DNA of 64,000 nucleotides. It comes from Pseudomonadota bacterium (lineage in GTDB: Bacteria; Pseudomonadota; Gammaproteobacteria; Burkholderiales; Thiobacillaceae). The stretch lies in assembly GCA_021820845.1 (NCBI GenBank), contig JAKADC010000004.1:124001-188000 (forward strand), written 5' to 3'. The notes beneath the pieces are model-generated. The model was not told the DNA's origin, ran no database searches, and saw nothing but the letters and a program-made list of their open reading frames with translations. How positions within the stretch are numbered: the first letter of the stretch is position 1; each line of letters opens with the position of its first letter. Of the stretch, positions 32,359 to 46,259 are shown piece by piece. The position numbers were made by a program, and so were the translations under genes.

Positions 32359-33231
32359 TCAAACTGCCGCGGCACCCGCGACGATCTCCGAGAGTTCCTT
32401 GGTGATCGCGGCCTGGCGGGTCTTGTTGTAAATCAGCTTGAGCTCGCCGATGACGTTCTTCGCGTTGTCGGAAGCGGCTTTCATCGCGACCATGCGCGCC
32501 GACTGCTCGCACGCGATGTTTTCGGCAACGCCCTGGTAGACCAGCGACTCGATGTAGCGCATGAGCATTTCGTCCACGACCGGCTTGGCGTCGGGCTCGT
32601 AGATGTAGTCCCAGTGCGTTTTCAGGCTCGCTTCCTCGGCGTCTTCCATCTGCTTCAACGGCAGCAGCTGCGTCAGGGTCGGCTCCTGCTTCATCGTGTT
32701 GATGAAGCGGTTGTAGACGATGAAGAGCGCGTCGATCCGGCCGTCCAGATAAGCGTCCAGCATGATCTTCACGGGGCCGATCAGCTTCTCCATGTGCGGC
32801 GTGTCGCCCAGCCCGGTGAGCTGCGACACGACGTTGGAGCCCAGGCGCTGCACGAAACCCAGCCCCTTATTGCCGATCGCGGTGACGTCGATGCCGACGC
32901 CCGCCGCTTCCCATTGCTTCATCTGGCCGATCATCATGCGGAAGGCGTTGGTGTTGAGGCCGCCGCACAGGCCCTTGTCCGACGAAACCACGATGAGGCC
33001 GACGCGCTTGACGTTCTCGCGCGCGATCACGAACGGGTGCTTGTATTCCGTATGCGCGTACGCCAGGTGCGTCGCCACGCGGGCGATCTTCTCGGCGTAC
33101 GGGCGCGCGGCCTTCATGCGCTCCTGCGCCTTGCGCATCTTGGAGGCCGCGACCATCTCCATCGCCTTGGTGATCTTGCGCGTGTTTTCCACGCTCTTGA
33201 TCTTGGTCCGTATCTCTTTTCCGGCTGCCAT
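32359..33231 (-). CDS. atpG: ATP synthase F1 subunit gamma
   Basis: A 290-aa rotor subunit. N-terminal helix [20 protein letters not shown] and C-terminal helix [20 protein letters not shown] form the coiled-coil shaft, with the conserved [10 protein letters not shown] between them. It lies between atpA and atpD on the same transcript. Confidence 0.97.
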   Translation of the reverse strand: MAAGKEIRTKIKSVENTRKITKAMEMVAASKMRKAQERMKAARPYAEKIARVATHLAYAHTEYKHPFVIARENVKRVGLIVVSSDKGLCGGLNTNAFRMMIGQMKQWEAAGVGIDVTAIGNKGLGFVQRLGSNVVSQLTGLGDTPHMEKLIGPVKIMLDAYLDGRIDALFIVYNRFINTMKQEPTLTQLLPLKQMEDAEEASLKTHWDYIYEPDAKPVVDEMLMRYIESLVYQGVAENIACEQSARMVAMKAASDNAKNVIGELKLIYNKTRQAAITKELSEIVAGAAAV

Positions 33232-33273
33232 AGTTACTCCTTAAACCAGCGGCTGCTCATCGACGCAATCCGT

Positions 33274-34815
<1,542 letters not shown>

Positions 34816-34858
34816 GTCTGTTCTCCGAACCGCGAGGTTCCGATAAATATGGGTTTGA

Positions 34859-35395
34859 TTAGCCTTCGAGCGCGAAGGCCATGCGCTGCAGGCGGCCTTT
34901 CACCGAGCCATCCATGACCTGGTCGCCGATGGTGATGACCGCCCCGCCGATCAGCTCGGGATCGACCGCCACCTGCACGTTCACCGCGCGGTTGAATTTG
35001 GCCTTGAGCCCCGCCACCAGGTCGTCGATCTGCGCCTGCGTCATTTCCAGGGCGCTGGTGATCGTCGCTTCGAGCGTGCCTTCGGCGTTCGCCTTCAGCG
35101 TTTCGAACTGCGCACCGATTTCCGGCAGCAGCGGCAGGCGGTCGTTCTCGGCCAGCACCCTGACGAAGTTCGCACCGCGCTCGCAGAGACCGGCGCCGGC
35201 CACGTCGGCGACCAGGGTCGCGACGCGGTCCGCCGGCACGGCCGGATCCGCGATGAGGCGCGCAACCTGCGCGTCGGAGACGATGGCCGCCAGCGTCGCA
35301 ACGCGCGAGGACCAGCCCGCCAGGTCGTTCTCATCCTGCGCCATGCGGAATACCGCTTCGGCGTAGGGGCGTGCCAAGGTAGACAGTTCGCTCAT
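34859..35395 (-). CDS. atpH: ATP synthase F1 subunit delta
   Basis: A 178-aa peripheral stalk subunit joining F1 to subunit b. The N-terminal helical domain begins [15 protein letters not shown], and the C-terminal signature [23 protein letters not shown] is complete apart from normal variation. It starts three bases after atpF. Confidence 0.96.
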   Translation of the reverse strand: MSELSTLARPYAEAVFRMAQDENDLAGWSSRVATLAAIVSDAQVARLIADPAVPADRVATLVADVAGAGLCERGANFVRVLAENDRLPLLPEIGAQFETLKANAEGTLEATITSALEMTQAQIDDLVAGLKAKFNRAVNVQVAVDPELIGGAVITIGDQVMDGSVKGRLQRMAFALEG

Positions 35396-35398
35396 GGT

Positions 35399-35869
35399 TT
35401 ACAGCTCGGCTTTCAGCTGGCTCAGGAGGTCAGCGTGGGTTTGCGCGTTGACTTCGCGGCGCAGGATCTTTTCCGCACCGGCGACGGCGAGCGCGGCGAC
35501 CTGCTCGCGCAGGCTCTCGCGTGCGCGGTTGGCTTCCTGCTCGATGTTCGCCTGGGCAGCGGCGAGCTGGCGATCGCCTTCCTCCTTGGCAGCCTGCTTG
35601 GCTTCCTCGATGATCTGGGCCGCGCGCTTCTCCGCCTGGGCGAGGACTTCGGCCGCCTGCGCCTTGGCGTCACGCATGTTGTCGCCGGCTTTTCTGGCGG
35701 CGAGCTCCAGTTCGTGCTTGCCGCGATCCGCCGCGGCCAGGCCGTCGGCGATCTGCTTCTTGCGCGTGTCGAGCGCGTTCATGATCGGCGGCCACACGAA
35801 CTTCATGCAGAACCACACGAAGAAGATGAACGTGATGGACTGGCCGATCAAAGTTGCGTTGAAATTCAT
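35399..35869 (-). CDS. atpF: ATP synthase Fo subunit b
   Basis: A 156-aa protein. The N-terminal membrane helix (about 4-26, ATLIGQSITFIFFVWFCMKF) is followed by a long charged coiled coil that forms the peripheral stalk. It is a single b subunit without a b' paralogue, which is normal for betaproteobacteria. Confidence 0.97.
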   Translation of the reverse strand: MNFNATLIGQSITFIFFVWFCMKFVWPPIMNALDTRKKQIADGLAAADRGKHELELAARKAGDNMRDAKAQAAEVLAQAEKRAAQIIEEAKQAAKEEGDRQLAAAQANIEQEANRARESLREQVAALAVAGAEKILRREVNAQTHADLLSQLKAEL

Positions 35870-35933
35870 TTCCGCACCTTTTAATGACGGGAGTTAAAGA
35901 CGAGGGTTGACGCGTTCGGTGGCAACCCGCGAA

Positions 35934-36182
<249 letters not shown>

Positions 36183-36233
36183 CTAAAAGTAAAAATCAAA
36201 GTTGAAAACAAGAAAACCAAAACCAGAACGGGT

Positions 36234-37584
<1,351 letters not shown>

Positions 37585-37585
<1 letters not shown>

Positions 37586-37605
37586 TCATCAAGGAGCTTG
37601 ATGAT
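37585..37605. promoter_or_regulatory. Perfect 21-bp dyad upstream of atpI
   Basis: ATCATCAAG-GAG-CTTGATGAT is a perfect 9-bp inverted repeat that abuts the atp -35 element. It could be an operator or the parB terminator hairpin; no T-run follows on the minus strand. Confidence 0.5.
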
Positions 37606-37628
37606 GAATTTCAGTACGTAGTGATGTT

Positions 37629-37648
37629 GCCGGGCGAGCACACCCGGC
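37629..37648 (-). terminator. Hairpin after parB
   Basis: The stem GCCGGG/CCCGGC with an eight-base loop lies six bases after the parB stop, with no T-run. Confidence 0.35.
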
Positions 37649-37654
37649 CGCTTG

Positions 37655-38495
37655 CTACAACTGGATGCCGAGGCGCTGCAGCAGGCCCTGCAATTCTTCG
37701 GCGCTCGCGAAGTGCAGCGTCAGCTTGCCGCTTCCCTTGCTGCCCGTCAGCACGCGGGCCGTCATTCCGAGCGCGTCGGACAGCGCCTCCTCGAGCCTGA
37801 GAATGTCCCGCGAAACGCTTTGCCGGACCGGGGCCGGCGCCGCGGCATCCTTGAGGCGCGCAACCCGGCGTTCGACTTCGCGCACCGACAGCCCGCGGGT
37901 TTCGATTTCATGCGCCAGCTCGCGCTGCGCGCCCGCGTGCAGGGGCAGCAGCGCGCGCGCATGACCCATCTCGATCAGACCGGCCGTGAGCATGTCCTGC
38001 ACGGGATGCGACAGGTTCAGCAGGCGCAGGAGATTGGACACGGCGGCGCGCGACTTGCCGACCGCCTGCGCGACCGCATCGTGCGTCATGCCGAATTCCT
38101 GGATCAGCCGCTGCAGGCCGTGCGCCTCATCGATCGCATTGAGGTCTTCGCGCTGGATGTTTTCGATCAGCGCCATCGCCGCCACGGCATCGTCGGGCAC
38201 CTCGCGCAGCAGGACCGGAACCTCCGTGAGCCCGGCGAGTTGCGCGGCGCGCCAGCGCCGTTCGCCGGCGATGATCTCGTAACCGCCGGCGACCTCGCGT
38301 GCCAGGATGGGCTGCATCAGCCCCTGCGCGCGAATCGAGTCCGCGAGTTCCTGCAGCGACTCGGCGTCCATCTGGGTGCGCGGCTGGTATTTGCCGGGTG
38401 CGAGTTGCGACACCTTCATCATGCGCAGATCGCCTTGCGGCGGCGCCGCGCTGTCCTCGCCGCCGAGCAGCGCATCCAGTCCGCGCCCCAGCCCC

Positions 38496-38509
<14 letters not shown>
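37655..38509 (-). CDS. parB: Chromosome partitioning protein ParB
   Basis: A 284-aa protein with N-terminal ParA-contact motif AKPKGLGRGLDALLG. The ParB/Srx CTP-binding domain has ELADSIRAQGLMQPI, GERRWRAAQLAG and ENIQREDLNAIDEA. A helix-turn-helix (VAQAVGKSRAAVSNLLRLL) and a C-terminal dimerisation domain follow. It loads on parS sites; three are present within 6 kb. ATG 38509 fits the family and overlaps the end of parA by 14 bases. Confidence 0.97.
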
Positions 38510-39304
<795 letters not shown>

Positions 39305-39308
<4 letters not shown>

Positions 39309-39931
39309 TCAACTGGCTCCAGAACGATCAAATGCCGGGTCGCGCCCAGCCCGGGGACGACCAACGGATGGTCAGCGCTCACTCTCACGCCGGGCGGCAA
39401 CTGCGCGACCTCTTCATTCGGATAAAGGCCCTTCATGGCGAGCCAGCGGCCGCCGGGATTGAGGAGGTGGCGGGTCAGGCCGACGAATTCCCGGAGGTCG
39501 GAAAACGCGCGCGACGCGATGACGTCGAAGCCTCCTTCGGGGCGGTAATCCTCCACCCTGCCCGTGACCACCTCGAGATTGCCCAGACCCAGTTCGGCCT
39601 TCGCCTGCCGCAGAAACGCGGTCTTCTTGGCAACGCTGTCGATCAGCGTCACCCGCGTACCCGGGCGCGCGATCGCCAGTGGAATGCCGGGCAGGCCGCC
39701 GCCGCTGCCGACGTCGAGCACCGCCCCGCCCTCGAAGAACGGCACGGCCGCCAGCGAATCCAGCAGATGATGGCTGACCATGCGGTCGGCGTCGCGGACG
39801 GCGGTCAGGTTGTACACGCGGTTCCATTTGTCGAGCAGCGCGAGGTAGGCGAGCAGGTTGGCCTCGGCGCCTTCCGGCAAAGCCAGGCCGAGGGCGGCGA
39901 TGCCCGCCTTCAGTTGCTGTTCGACGCTCAT
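39305..39931 (-). CDS. rsmG: 16S rRNA (guanine527-N7)-methyltransferase
   Basis: A 208-aa protein. The SAM motif [17 protein letters not shown] lies near residue 72, and [12 protein letters not shown] and KGLYPNEEV are further family motifs. It methylates G527 of 16S rRNA. It overlaps mnmG by four bases. Confidence 0.96.
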
Positions 39932-41826
39932 GCGCTGCGCTTGTGCGCGTCCGGCGCGAACCCGCGCTTGGCGTAGACCAGCAACACCGAAACCGCCGCC
40001 GGCGTGATGCCCTGCAGGCGTGCGGCCTGGCCCAGCGTTTCCGGCCGCGCCTGCTGCAGGCGCTGGCGGACCTCCATCGACAAGCCGGTGAGCCGGCTGT
40101 AGTCGAGATCATCGGGCAGACGCAGCGCGTCCTGCTCGCGGTGTTTTTCGACTTCCTCGTTCTGGCGGACGATGTAGCCCTGGTATTTGGCGGCGATCTC
40201 GACCTGCTCGGCGACGGCCGGGTCGGACTCGCCCACCCCGCCTCCCGGCAAGGCGAGCACCTGACCGTAAGTGAGGGTCGGGCGCCGCAGCAAATCGAAG
40301 AGACTGTATTCACGCTCGATCGGCTGGCCGATCAGGCGCGTCGCGGCGTCCGCAGGCAGCACGGCCGGATTGACCCAGGTCGACTTGAGCCGCTCGGTTT
40401 CACGTGAAACCGCGTCGCGTTTGCGGTTGAAGGCGTCCCAGCGCGCGTCGTCGACGAGACCGCGGTCCCGCCCGGCGTCGGTGAGCCGCATGTCGGCGTT
40501 GTCCTCGCGCAGTTGCAGGCGGTATTCCGCGCGGCTCGTGAACATGCGATACGGCTCGGAGACGCCGCGGGTGATGAGATCGTCGACCAGTACGCCCAGG
40601 TAGGCCTCGTGTCGGCCCGGGCTCCAGGCGTCTTTCCCCTGCACCTGCAGACCGGCGTTGAGACCGGCCAGGAGGCCCTGTGCGGCCGCCTCTTCGTAGC
40701 CGGTGGTGCCGTTGATCTGGCCGGCGAAAAACAAGCCGGCGATCGATTTGGTTTCGAGCGACGCCCTGAGGTTGCGCGGGTCGTAGTAATCGTACTCGAT
40801 GGCGTAGCCGGGGCGCAGGAGGTGCGCATGCTCCAGCCCGGGAATCGAGCGCACGATCGCGAGCTGGACGTCGAACGGCAACGAGGTCGAGATGCCGTTG
40901 GGATAGACCTCGTGGGTCGTGAGGCCCTCGGGCTCGAGGAAGATCTGATGGCTGGCCTTGTCGGCGAAGCGGGTGATCTTGTCCTCGATCGACGGGCAGT
41001 AGCGCGGCCCCACCCCTTCGATGACGCCGGTGTACATCGGCGAGCGGTCGAGGCCGCCGCGGATGATCTCATGCGTTTCGGCAGTCGTGTGTGTGATCCA
41101 GCATGGGCGCTGTTCGGGGTGCATCGCCGCACGCCCCATGAAGGAAAAAACCGGTGCCGGGTCGTCGCCCGGCTGGACCTGCGTCCGGCTGAAATCGATG
41201 GTACGGCCGTCGATGCGCGGCGGCGTGCCGGTCTTCAGCCGGCCCGCGGGCAGCGCGAGTTCGCGCAGCCGCGCCGCGAGGGACACCGCGGGCGGATCGC
41301 CCATGCGTCCCGCCTGGAAATTTTCCAGTCCCACGTGCACCAGACCGGCGAGGAAGGTGCCGGCGGTCAGCACGACGGCGCGTCCGGCGAATTCGATGCC
41401 AAGCTGGGTCCTGACGCCGGCGACGCGGTCGCCTTCAAGCAGCAGGTCGTCGACGGCCTGCTGAAAAATCGTGAGACCCGGCTGGTTCTCGAGGCGGCGA
41501 CGAATCGCCGCCTTGTACAGCAGCCGGTCGGCCTGTGCACGCGTCGCCCGCACCGCGGGTCCCTTGGACGCGTTCAGGGTGCGGAACTGGATCCCGGCCT
41601 CGTCGGTGGCCAGCGCCATGGCGCCGCCCAGCGCGTCGACCTCCTTGACCAGGTGGCCCTTGCCGATCCCGCCGATCGACGGATTGCACGACATCGCGCC
41701 GAGGGTCTCGATGTTGTGCGTCAGCAAAAGCGTCTTCACGCCCATGCGCGCGGCCGCGAGCGCGGCCTCGGTGCCGGCATGGCCGCCACCGACGACGATG
41801 ACATCGAAGGGCTCGGGGAATTTCAT
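39928..41826 (-). CDS. mnmG: tRNA uridine-5-carboxymethylaminomethyl modification enzyme MnmG
   Basis: A 632-aa FAD enzyme that, with MnmE (not in this window), modifies U34 of several tRNAs. The FAD motif [19 protein letters not shown] is near the N-terminus. [32 protein letters not shown] and [16 protein letters not shown] are also present. ATG 41826 is preferred; an ATG 12 bases upstream would add four residues. A parS palindrome is embedded in its coding sequence at 40396-40411 without breaking the frame, and another lies 32 bases before the start. Confidence 0.97.
   Translation of the reverse strand: MKFPEPFDVIVVGGGHAGTEAALAAARMGVKTLLLTHNIETLGAMSCNPSIGGIGKGHLVKEVDALGGAMALATDEAGIQFRTLNASKGPAVRATRAQADRLLYKAAIRRRLENQPGLTIFQQAVDDLLLEGDRVAGVRTQLGIEFAGRAVVLTAGTFLAGLVHVGLENFQAGRMGDPPAVSLAARLRELALPAGRLKTGTPPRIDGRTIDFSRTQVQPGDDPAPVFSFMGRAAMHPEQRPCWITHTTAETHEIIRGGLDRSPMYTGVIEGVGPRYCPSIEDKITRFADKASHQIFLEPEGLTTHEVYPNGISTSLPFDVQLAIVRSIPGLEHAHLLRPGYAIEYDYYDPRNLRASLETKSIAGLFFAGQINGTTGYEEAAAQGLLAGLNAGLQVQGKDAWSPGRHEAYLGVLVDDLITRGVSEPYRMFTSRAEYRLQLREDNADMRLTDAGRDRGLVDDARWDAFNRKRDAVSRETERLKSTWVNPAVLPADAATRLIGQPIEREYSLFDLLRRPTLTYGQVLALPGGGVGESDPAVAEQVEIAAKYQGYIVRQNEEVEKHREQDALRLPDDLDYSRLTGLSMEVRQRLQQARPETLGQAARLQGITPAAVSVLLVYAKRGFAPDAHKRSA
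40396..40411. promoter_or_regulatory. parS site 1
   Basis: GGTTTCACGTGAAACC is a perfect 16-bp palindrome containing the GTTTCACGTGAAAC core. It lies inside mnmG. Confidence 0.92.
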
Positions 41827-41857
41827 GATGGCCGCCATTCTACCCGCTGCGGGGCTC

Positions 41858-41873
41858 CGTTTCACGTGAAACA
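41858..41873. promoter_or_regulatory. parS site 2
   Basis: CGTTTCACGTGAAACA carries the perfect core. It lies in the gap between uup and mnmG, so it may overlap the mnmG promoter region. Confidence 0.92.
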
Positions 41874-41906
41874 TGCCCGGCGCCCGTGACCCGGCGCCAA
41901 GGCGCG

Positions 41907-43808
41907 TCAACTGGCAGCCTTCGCCTCCAGCGCTTCCCAACGCGCCAGCGCCTCGAGAAGCTGCGTCTCGATCGCGTCGGCGCGCGCCTGCAGGCCTGCT
42001 GCCTCCTGTCCCGCCGCCTGGTACAAGGCCGGATCGCACAGACGCTCGGCGATTTGCGCCTGCTCGGCTTCCAGCGCTTCGATCTGCGCCGGCAGGGCAT
42101 CGAGCTCGCGCGCTTCCTTGAAACTGAGCTTGCTCTTGGATGCGGGCCTCGATTGCGGCGCCTGGGCGACCGGCTTCGGAGCCGCCGCCCGCGGTGGTTC
42201 GATGGCCTCCCGCTGCCGTTGCTGCCAGGCGCGCCATTCCGCGTAACCCCCGACGATCTCGGTCAGCCGGCCTGCACCCTCGAAGGCGATCGACTGGGTG
42301 ACCACGTTGTCGAGGAATGCGCGATCGTGCGAAACGATGATGACCGTTCCCGCATAGTCCTGCAGCAATTGCTCGAGCAGCTCCAGCGTGTCGATGTCGA
42401 GGTCGTTGGTCGGCTCATCGAGCACCAGCAGGTTGGCCGGACGCGCAAACAAGCGCGCCAGCAACAGACGGTTGCGCTCGCCGCCGGACAGCGCCGACAC
42501 CCTGGCGCGCGCGCGTTCGGCGGGAAACAGAAAGTCCTCCAGATAACTGATGACGTGCTTTTTCTGCCCGCCGATCTCCACGTAATCGGAGCCGGGCGAA
42601 ATCGTGTCCACCAGCGTCGCCTCGTCGTCGAGCTGGTTGCGGAACTGATCGAAGTACGCCACTTCGAGCCGGGTGCCCTGCTTGATCCAGCCGCCCTGCG
42701 GCTTGAGCCCACCCAGGATCAGCCGGATCAGCGTCGTCTTGCCGGCGCCGTTCGGTCCCAGCAGACCGAGCTTGTCGCCGCGCAGGATCGTGGCGGAGAA
42801 ATCGCGGATGAGCACGCGGTCGTCGTAACCGTAGCTGACGTGGTCGAGCTCCGCCACGACCTTGCCGGAGCGATCGCCCGCGTCGATCTGGAAGCTCACC
42901 TGCCCCGCGTGCGCGACTCGCGCCTCCCGGGCGCGGCGCAATGCCTCCAGCCGCCGCACGCGCCCTTCGTTGCGGGTACGGCGCGCTTCGACCCCCTTGC
43001 GGATCCACACCTCCTCCTGTTTCCAGAACTTGTCGAACTTGCGATTGTGGACCGCCTCGACCTCCAGTTGCTCGGCCTTCTTGAGCTGGTACGCGCTGAA
43101 GTTGCCCTGGTACTCGCGCAAGGCGCCGCGGTCGAGTTCGACGATGCGGTTCGCGACATTGTCGAGAAAACGGCGGTCGTGGGTGATGAAAATCAGCGCG
43201 CCGCGGTAGTCGCGGAGCAGGGTTTCGAGCCATTCGATCGCGGAGAAATCGAGGTGGTTGGTCGGCTCGTCCAGCAGCAGCAGGTCGGGATCGGTGACCA
43301 GTGCGCGCGCCAGCGCCACGCGCTTCTTCAGGCCGCCGGACAGGGTTTCCACCGTGGCGTCGGCGTCCAGATCCAGACGCTGCAGCGTTTCCTCCACGCG
43401 GCTGTTGAGGCGCCAGGCATCGGCCGCTTCCAGCTCATGCGACAGCCGTTCAAAGTCGGCGTAAACCGTTTCGTCGCCTTCGGCCATGGCGTGCGCGGCG
43501 GCATGGTATTCCGCCAGCAGCGCCTGCGCCGCGCCAACGCCCTCCGCCACCGCCTCGAACACGTTGTGACCGGGCCGGAACTGCGGCTCCTGCGGCACAT
43601 ACGCGAGCTTCAGTCCGGGTGCGCGCCACACCTCGCCCGCGTCGGGCTCGCTTGCGCCGGCGATGATTTTCAGCAGGCTCGACTTGCCGGTGCCGTTGCG
43701 GCCGATCAGCCCGATGCGCTCGCCCGCCTCGACCACCAGCGAGGCGCCGTCGAGCAGGGGCCAGTGGCCGTAGGCCAGTTCAAGTCGGTCGAACGTAAGG
43801 AGGGGCAT
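41907..43808 (-). CDS. uup: ABC-F family ATPase Uup
   Basis: A 633-aa soluble protein with two ABC domains: Walker [10 protein letters not shown] with [15 protein letters not shown], then GPNGAGKTT with [15 protein letters not shown]. Both [16 protein letters not shown] boxes are intact. The linker is charged, and a C-terminal coiled coil (about 555-633) distinguishes Uup from EttA. It acts on ribosomes or branched DNA intermediates. It starts 30 bases after pxpA. Confidence 0.93.
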   Translation of the reverse strand: MPLLTFDRLELAYGHWPLLDGASLVVEAGERIGLIGRNGTGKSSLLKIIAGASEPDAGEVWRAPGLKLAYVPQEPQFRPGHNVFEAVAEGVGAAQALLAEYHAAAHAMAEGDETVYADFERLSHELEAADAWRLNSRVEETLQRLDLDADATVETLSGGLKKRVALARALVTDPDLLLLDEPTNHLDFSAIEWLETLLRDYRGALIFITHDRRFLDNVANRIVELDRGALREYQGNFSAYQLKKAEQLEVEAVHNRKFDKFWKQEEVWIRKGVEARRTRNEGRVRRLEALRRAREARVAHAGQVSFQIDAGDRSGKVVAELDHVSYGYDDRVLIRDFSATILRGDKLGLLGPNGAGKTTLIRLILGGLKPQGGWIKQGTRLEVAYFDQFRNQLDDEATLVDTISPGSDYVEIGGQKKHVISYLEDFLFPAERARARVSALSGGERNRLLLARLFARPANLLVLDEPTNDLDIDTLELLEQLLQDYAGTVIIVSHDRAFLDNVVTQSIAFEGAGRLTEIVGGYAEWRAWQQRQREAIEPPRAAAPKPVAQAPQSRPASKSKLSFKEARELDALPAQIEALEAEQAQIAERLCDPALYQAAGQEAAGLQARADAIETQLLEALARWEALEAKAAS

Positions 43809-43838
43809 GGCGGACGTGATGACACAGAGAGCGCGGAA

Positions 43839-44549
43839 TTATCCGCCATTGAGGGCCGCATGGACGGCGCGCGCAATATTTAACGCGCCGGGGGTGTCGC
43901 TGTGCAGGCAGAGGGTCTCGGCCCGAATGCTGAGCAGTTCGCCGTCCAGCGCCGCGATGGGCTCGCCCAGGGCGAACGCGCGTGCCTGCCGCGCCGCCGC
44001 GTCGGCGTCTGCCATGAGCGCACCGGCGGTTTCACGTGAAACAAGCCCGCCGTCCGCACGGTAGCGGCGATCGGCAAAGGCCTCGTTCAGCACGGCGAGC
44101 CCCGCCGCACGGCCCGCGGCCACCAGTTCGGATCCGGCCAGGCCGATCAGCGCGAGCCGCGGGTCGAATGCCGCGACGGCCGCCGCGATCGACGCCGCGA
44201 GCTCCGGGTCATGGGCGGCCTCGTTGTAGAGCGCGCCATGCGGCTTGACATGCGCCAGGGGCATCCCGAGCCGCGCGGCCTGCTCCGCGAGTGCTTCGAT
44301 CTGCTGCGTCACCCAGGCGGCGATCGTTTCCCGAGGGGCGTCCATCGCGCGCCGGCCGAATCCGGCGCGATCCGGGTAGCCCGGATGGGCTCCGACTACC
44401 GTGCCGTGCTCGGCCGCGAGACGCAGCGCTGCCGCCATGCTCGCGGCGTCGCCGGCATGGCCCCCGCAGGCGATCGATACGCGGGCGAGATACGGCATCA
44501 GCGCGCGGTCGTCGCAGCCCTCTCCGATGTCCGCATTCAGTTCGATCAT
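43839..44549 (-). CDS. pxpA: 5-oxoprolinase subunit A (LamB/YcsF family)
   Basis: A 236-aa protein, N-terminus MIELNADIGEGCDDRALMPY, with SIACGGHAGD, GAHPGYPDRAGFGRR and HVKPHGALYN. With PxpB and PxpC it hydrolyses 5-oxoproline to glutamate with ATP. The start overlaps the pxpC stop by four bases. A parS palindrome lies within the gene at 44028-44043. Confidence 0.93.
   Translation of the reverse strand: MIELNADIGEGCDDRALMPYLARVSIACGGHAGDAASMAAALRLAAEHGTVVGAHPGYPDRAGFGRRAMDAPRETIAAWVTQQIEALAEQAARLGMPLAHVKPHGALYNEAAHDPELAASIAAAVAAFDPRLALIGLAGSELVAAGRAAGLAVLNEAFADRRYRADGGLVSRETAGALMADADAAARQARAFALGEPIAALDGELLSIRAETLCLHSDTPGALNIARAVHAALNGG
44028..44043. promoter_or_regulatory. parS site 3
   Basis: GGTTTCACGTGAAACA carries the perfect core, inside pxpA and 2.2 kb from site 2. 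Confidence 0.92.
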
Positions 44550-45457
44550 CCCAGTTCCCTGATTTCCAATGGCGCGGCGGCCAGCGCGCGCGCCATCTCG
44601 ATCTCGACCGTCACGAACCGGACCGCATCGCCCGGTTTCAACTGCGCCAGTTTCGGCAGATCGGCCGCGATGACCCCGGCGATCACGGGATAGCCGCCTG
44701 TCACCGGCCCGTCCCATCCCAGGATGATCGGCTGCCCGTCCGGCGGAACCTGGACGGCCCCGGGCAGCACCCCTTGCGAGGGCAGTTCGACGCGGCGATG
44801 GCCGATTCGCGCCCCCGCCAGGCGCAGTCCCCGCCGATCCGACGCGGGTTGCACGCGATAGTCGGTCCCAAAAAACCTCGCCAGTCCGCGGTCGTCGAAC
44901 TGACCGATCTGCGGCCCCGCCACCACGCGCAGGCCTTCCTCCGCTTCGCTCGCCGGTGGCATGGCCCGTCCCAGCTTCACTTCCGCGGCCGGCGCACCGC
45001 ACCGCTGCCTATCCCCGGCCTGCAGCGGCCGCCCGCGATGGCCGCCGAAGCCCGCTGGCAGAAACGTGCTGCGGCTCCCCATCACGAGTGGTGACGCCAG
45101 CCCGCCGCGCAACGCCATCCAGCAACGGCAGCCCGTGCCGACCCGCCCGACGGTCAAAGCCTCGCCGGCGGCCAGCACGAGCGTCTCGTTCCACGCCACC
45201 GGCACGCCGCTGCTGCGGACGGCGTCAAAACGGGCGCCGGTCAGCGCCACGACCCCGCCCGAGGGAAACCGCAGGCGCGGCCCGGACAGGATGATTTCCA
45301 GCCCCGCGGCGGACGGATCGTTGCCGACCAGGCGGTTGGCCGCCGCGAGCGCCGCCCGATCGGCCGCGCCGCCCGCCGGCACGCCGAGCGCCGCCCGACC
45401 GGGCCGTCCGAGGTCCATGACGAGGTCGCACAGTCCCGCCTGCAGCACTTCGATCAT
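44546..45457 (-). CDS. pxpC: 5-oxoprolinase subunit C (carboxyltransferase-like)
   Basis: A 303-aa protein of the biotin-dependent carboxyltransferase-like family. It begins IEVLQAGLCDLVMDLGRPG and contains the conserved GVPAGGAADRAAL and VTGGYPVIAGV. It is the middle gene of pxpB-pxpC-pxpA, with four-base overlaps on both sides, so stoichiometric synthesis is likely. Confidence 0.92.
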   Translation of the reverse strand: MIEVLQAGLCDLVMDLGRPGRAALGVPAGGAADRAALAAANRLVGNDPSAAGLEIILSGPRLRFPSGGVVALTGARFDAVRSSGVPVAWNETLVLAAGEALTVGRVGTGCRCWMALRGGLASPLVMGSRSTFLPAGFGGHRGRPLQAGDRQRCGAPAAEVKLGRAMPPASEAEEGLRVVAGPQIGQFDDRGLARFFGTDYRVQPASDRRGLRLAGARIGHRRVELPSQGVLPGAVQVPPDGQPIILGWDGPVTGGYPVIAGVIAADLPKLAQLKPGDAVRFVTVEIEMARALAAAPLEIRELG

Positions 45458-46104
45458 GACGGCACGAACCGCACCCGGTCGCCCGGCATCAGCAAGGCCG
45501 GCCTTTGCCGCTGCGGGTCGAACAGGGCCGCATGCACCCGCCCGACGAGGTGCCAGCCGCCGGGGCCGTCGGCGGGATAGATGCCGGTGTAGCGTCCGCC
45601 GATCGCGACGCTGCCTGCCGGCACCCGTTGCCGCGGGGAGGCCCGGCGCGCAGCCTGCAACGTGTCCGGCAAGCCCCGCAGATAAGGGAAGCCGGGCTGG
45701 AACCCAAGAAACGCGACGGTGTATTCCGTCGCCGCGTGCCGTTCGATGTACGTCGCCTCGCTCATGCCTGCCTGCCGCGCCAGCGCATTCAGGTCGGGGC
45801 CGGCAGCGCCCCCGTAATCGACGGCGATTTCATGCCGGGTTCCGCTCGCTGCGCCGGACGGTTCGTCCAGCGGCTCGATCAGGGCGGCGCGCACCGACGG
45901 GGGCAGCGCCGCTCCCCTTTTGAGCACCAGCAGCAGGCTGTCGTCCGCCGGAACGATGTCTTCGACGTCCGGGAGTGCCCTCGAAACCAGAAGCCGATAC
46001 CGCGCCAGCGTCGTTTCGCCGGTCGCCACGCGCAACCCGCGCTCCGTCACCCATCGCCAGCCGGCCTGTCCGGCCACCGGTTGACCAATCGTCTGCTTTC
46101 CCAT
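45454..46104 (-). CDS. pxpB: 5-oxoprolinase subunit B (KipI-like)
   Basis: A 216-aa protein of the KipI/cyclophilin-like family, with YTVAFLGFQPGFPYLRGLP and VPAGSVAIGGRYTGIYP near the C-terminal half. The complete trio in tight overlap supports detoxification or recycling of 5-oxoproline formed from glutamine. It is first in the operon; the 155-base gap upstream is shared with the divergent GGDEF gene. Confidence 0.92.
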   Translation of the reverse strand: MGKQTIGQPVAGQAGWRWVTERGLRVATGETTLARYRLLVSRALPDVEDIVPADDSLLLVLKRGAALPPSVRAALIEPLDEPSGAASGTRHEIAVDYGGAAGPDLNALARQAGMSEATYIERHAATEYTVAFLGFQPGFPYLRGLPDTLQAARRASPRQRVPAGSVAIGGRYTGIYPADGPGGWHLVGRVHAALFDPQRQRPALLMPGDRVRFVPS

Positions 46105-46125
46105 AGGGTGAAGTCCCTTTTCGGA

Positions 46126-46139
46126 GTTTCACATGAAGC
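46126..46139. promoter_or_regulatory. Degenerate parS-like sequence
   Basis: GTTTCACATGAAGC differs from the parS core at two positions. It may be a weak ParB site or chance. Confidence 0.25.
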
Positions 46140-46259
46140 GCAGGTCCGACAACTGCCGATGCAGACGCAACGCTGCCTTTCGCCGCGCTGCCGCGGGGTG
46201 TGGGGCTCGGCCCGTTCTGTCGCCGGGCGGCGCGTGCATCGCGATGAGGGCTCTGCGCC

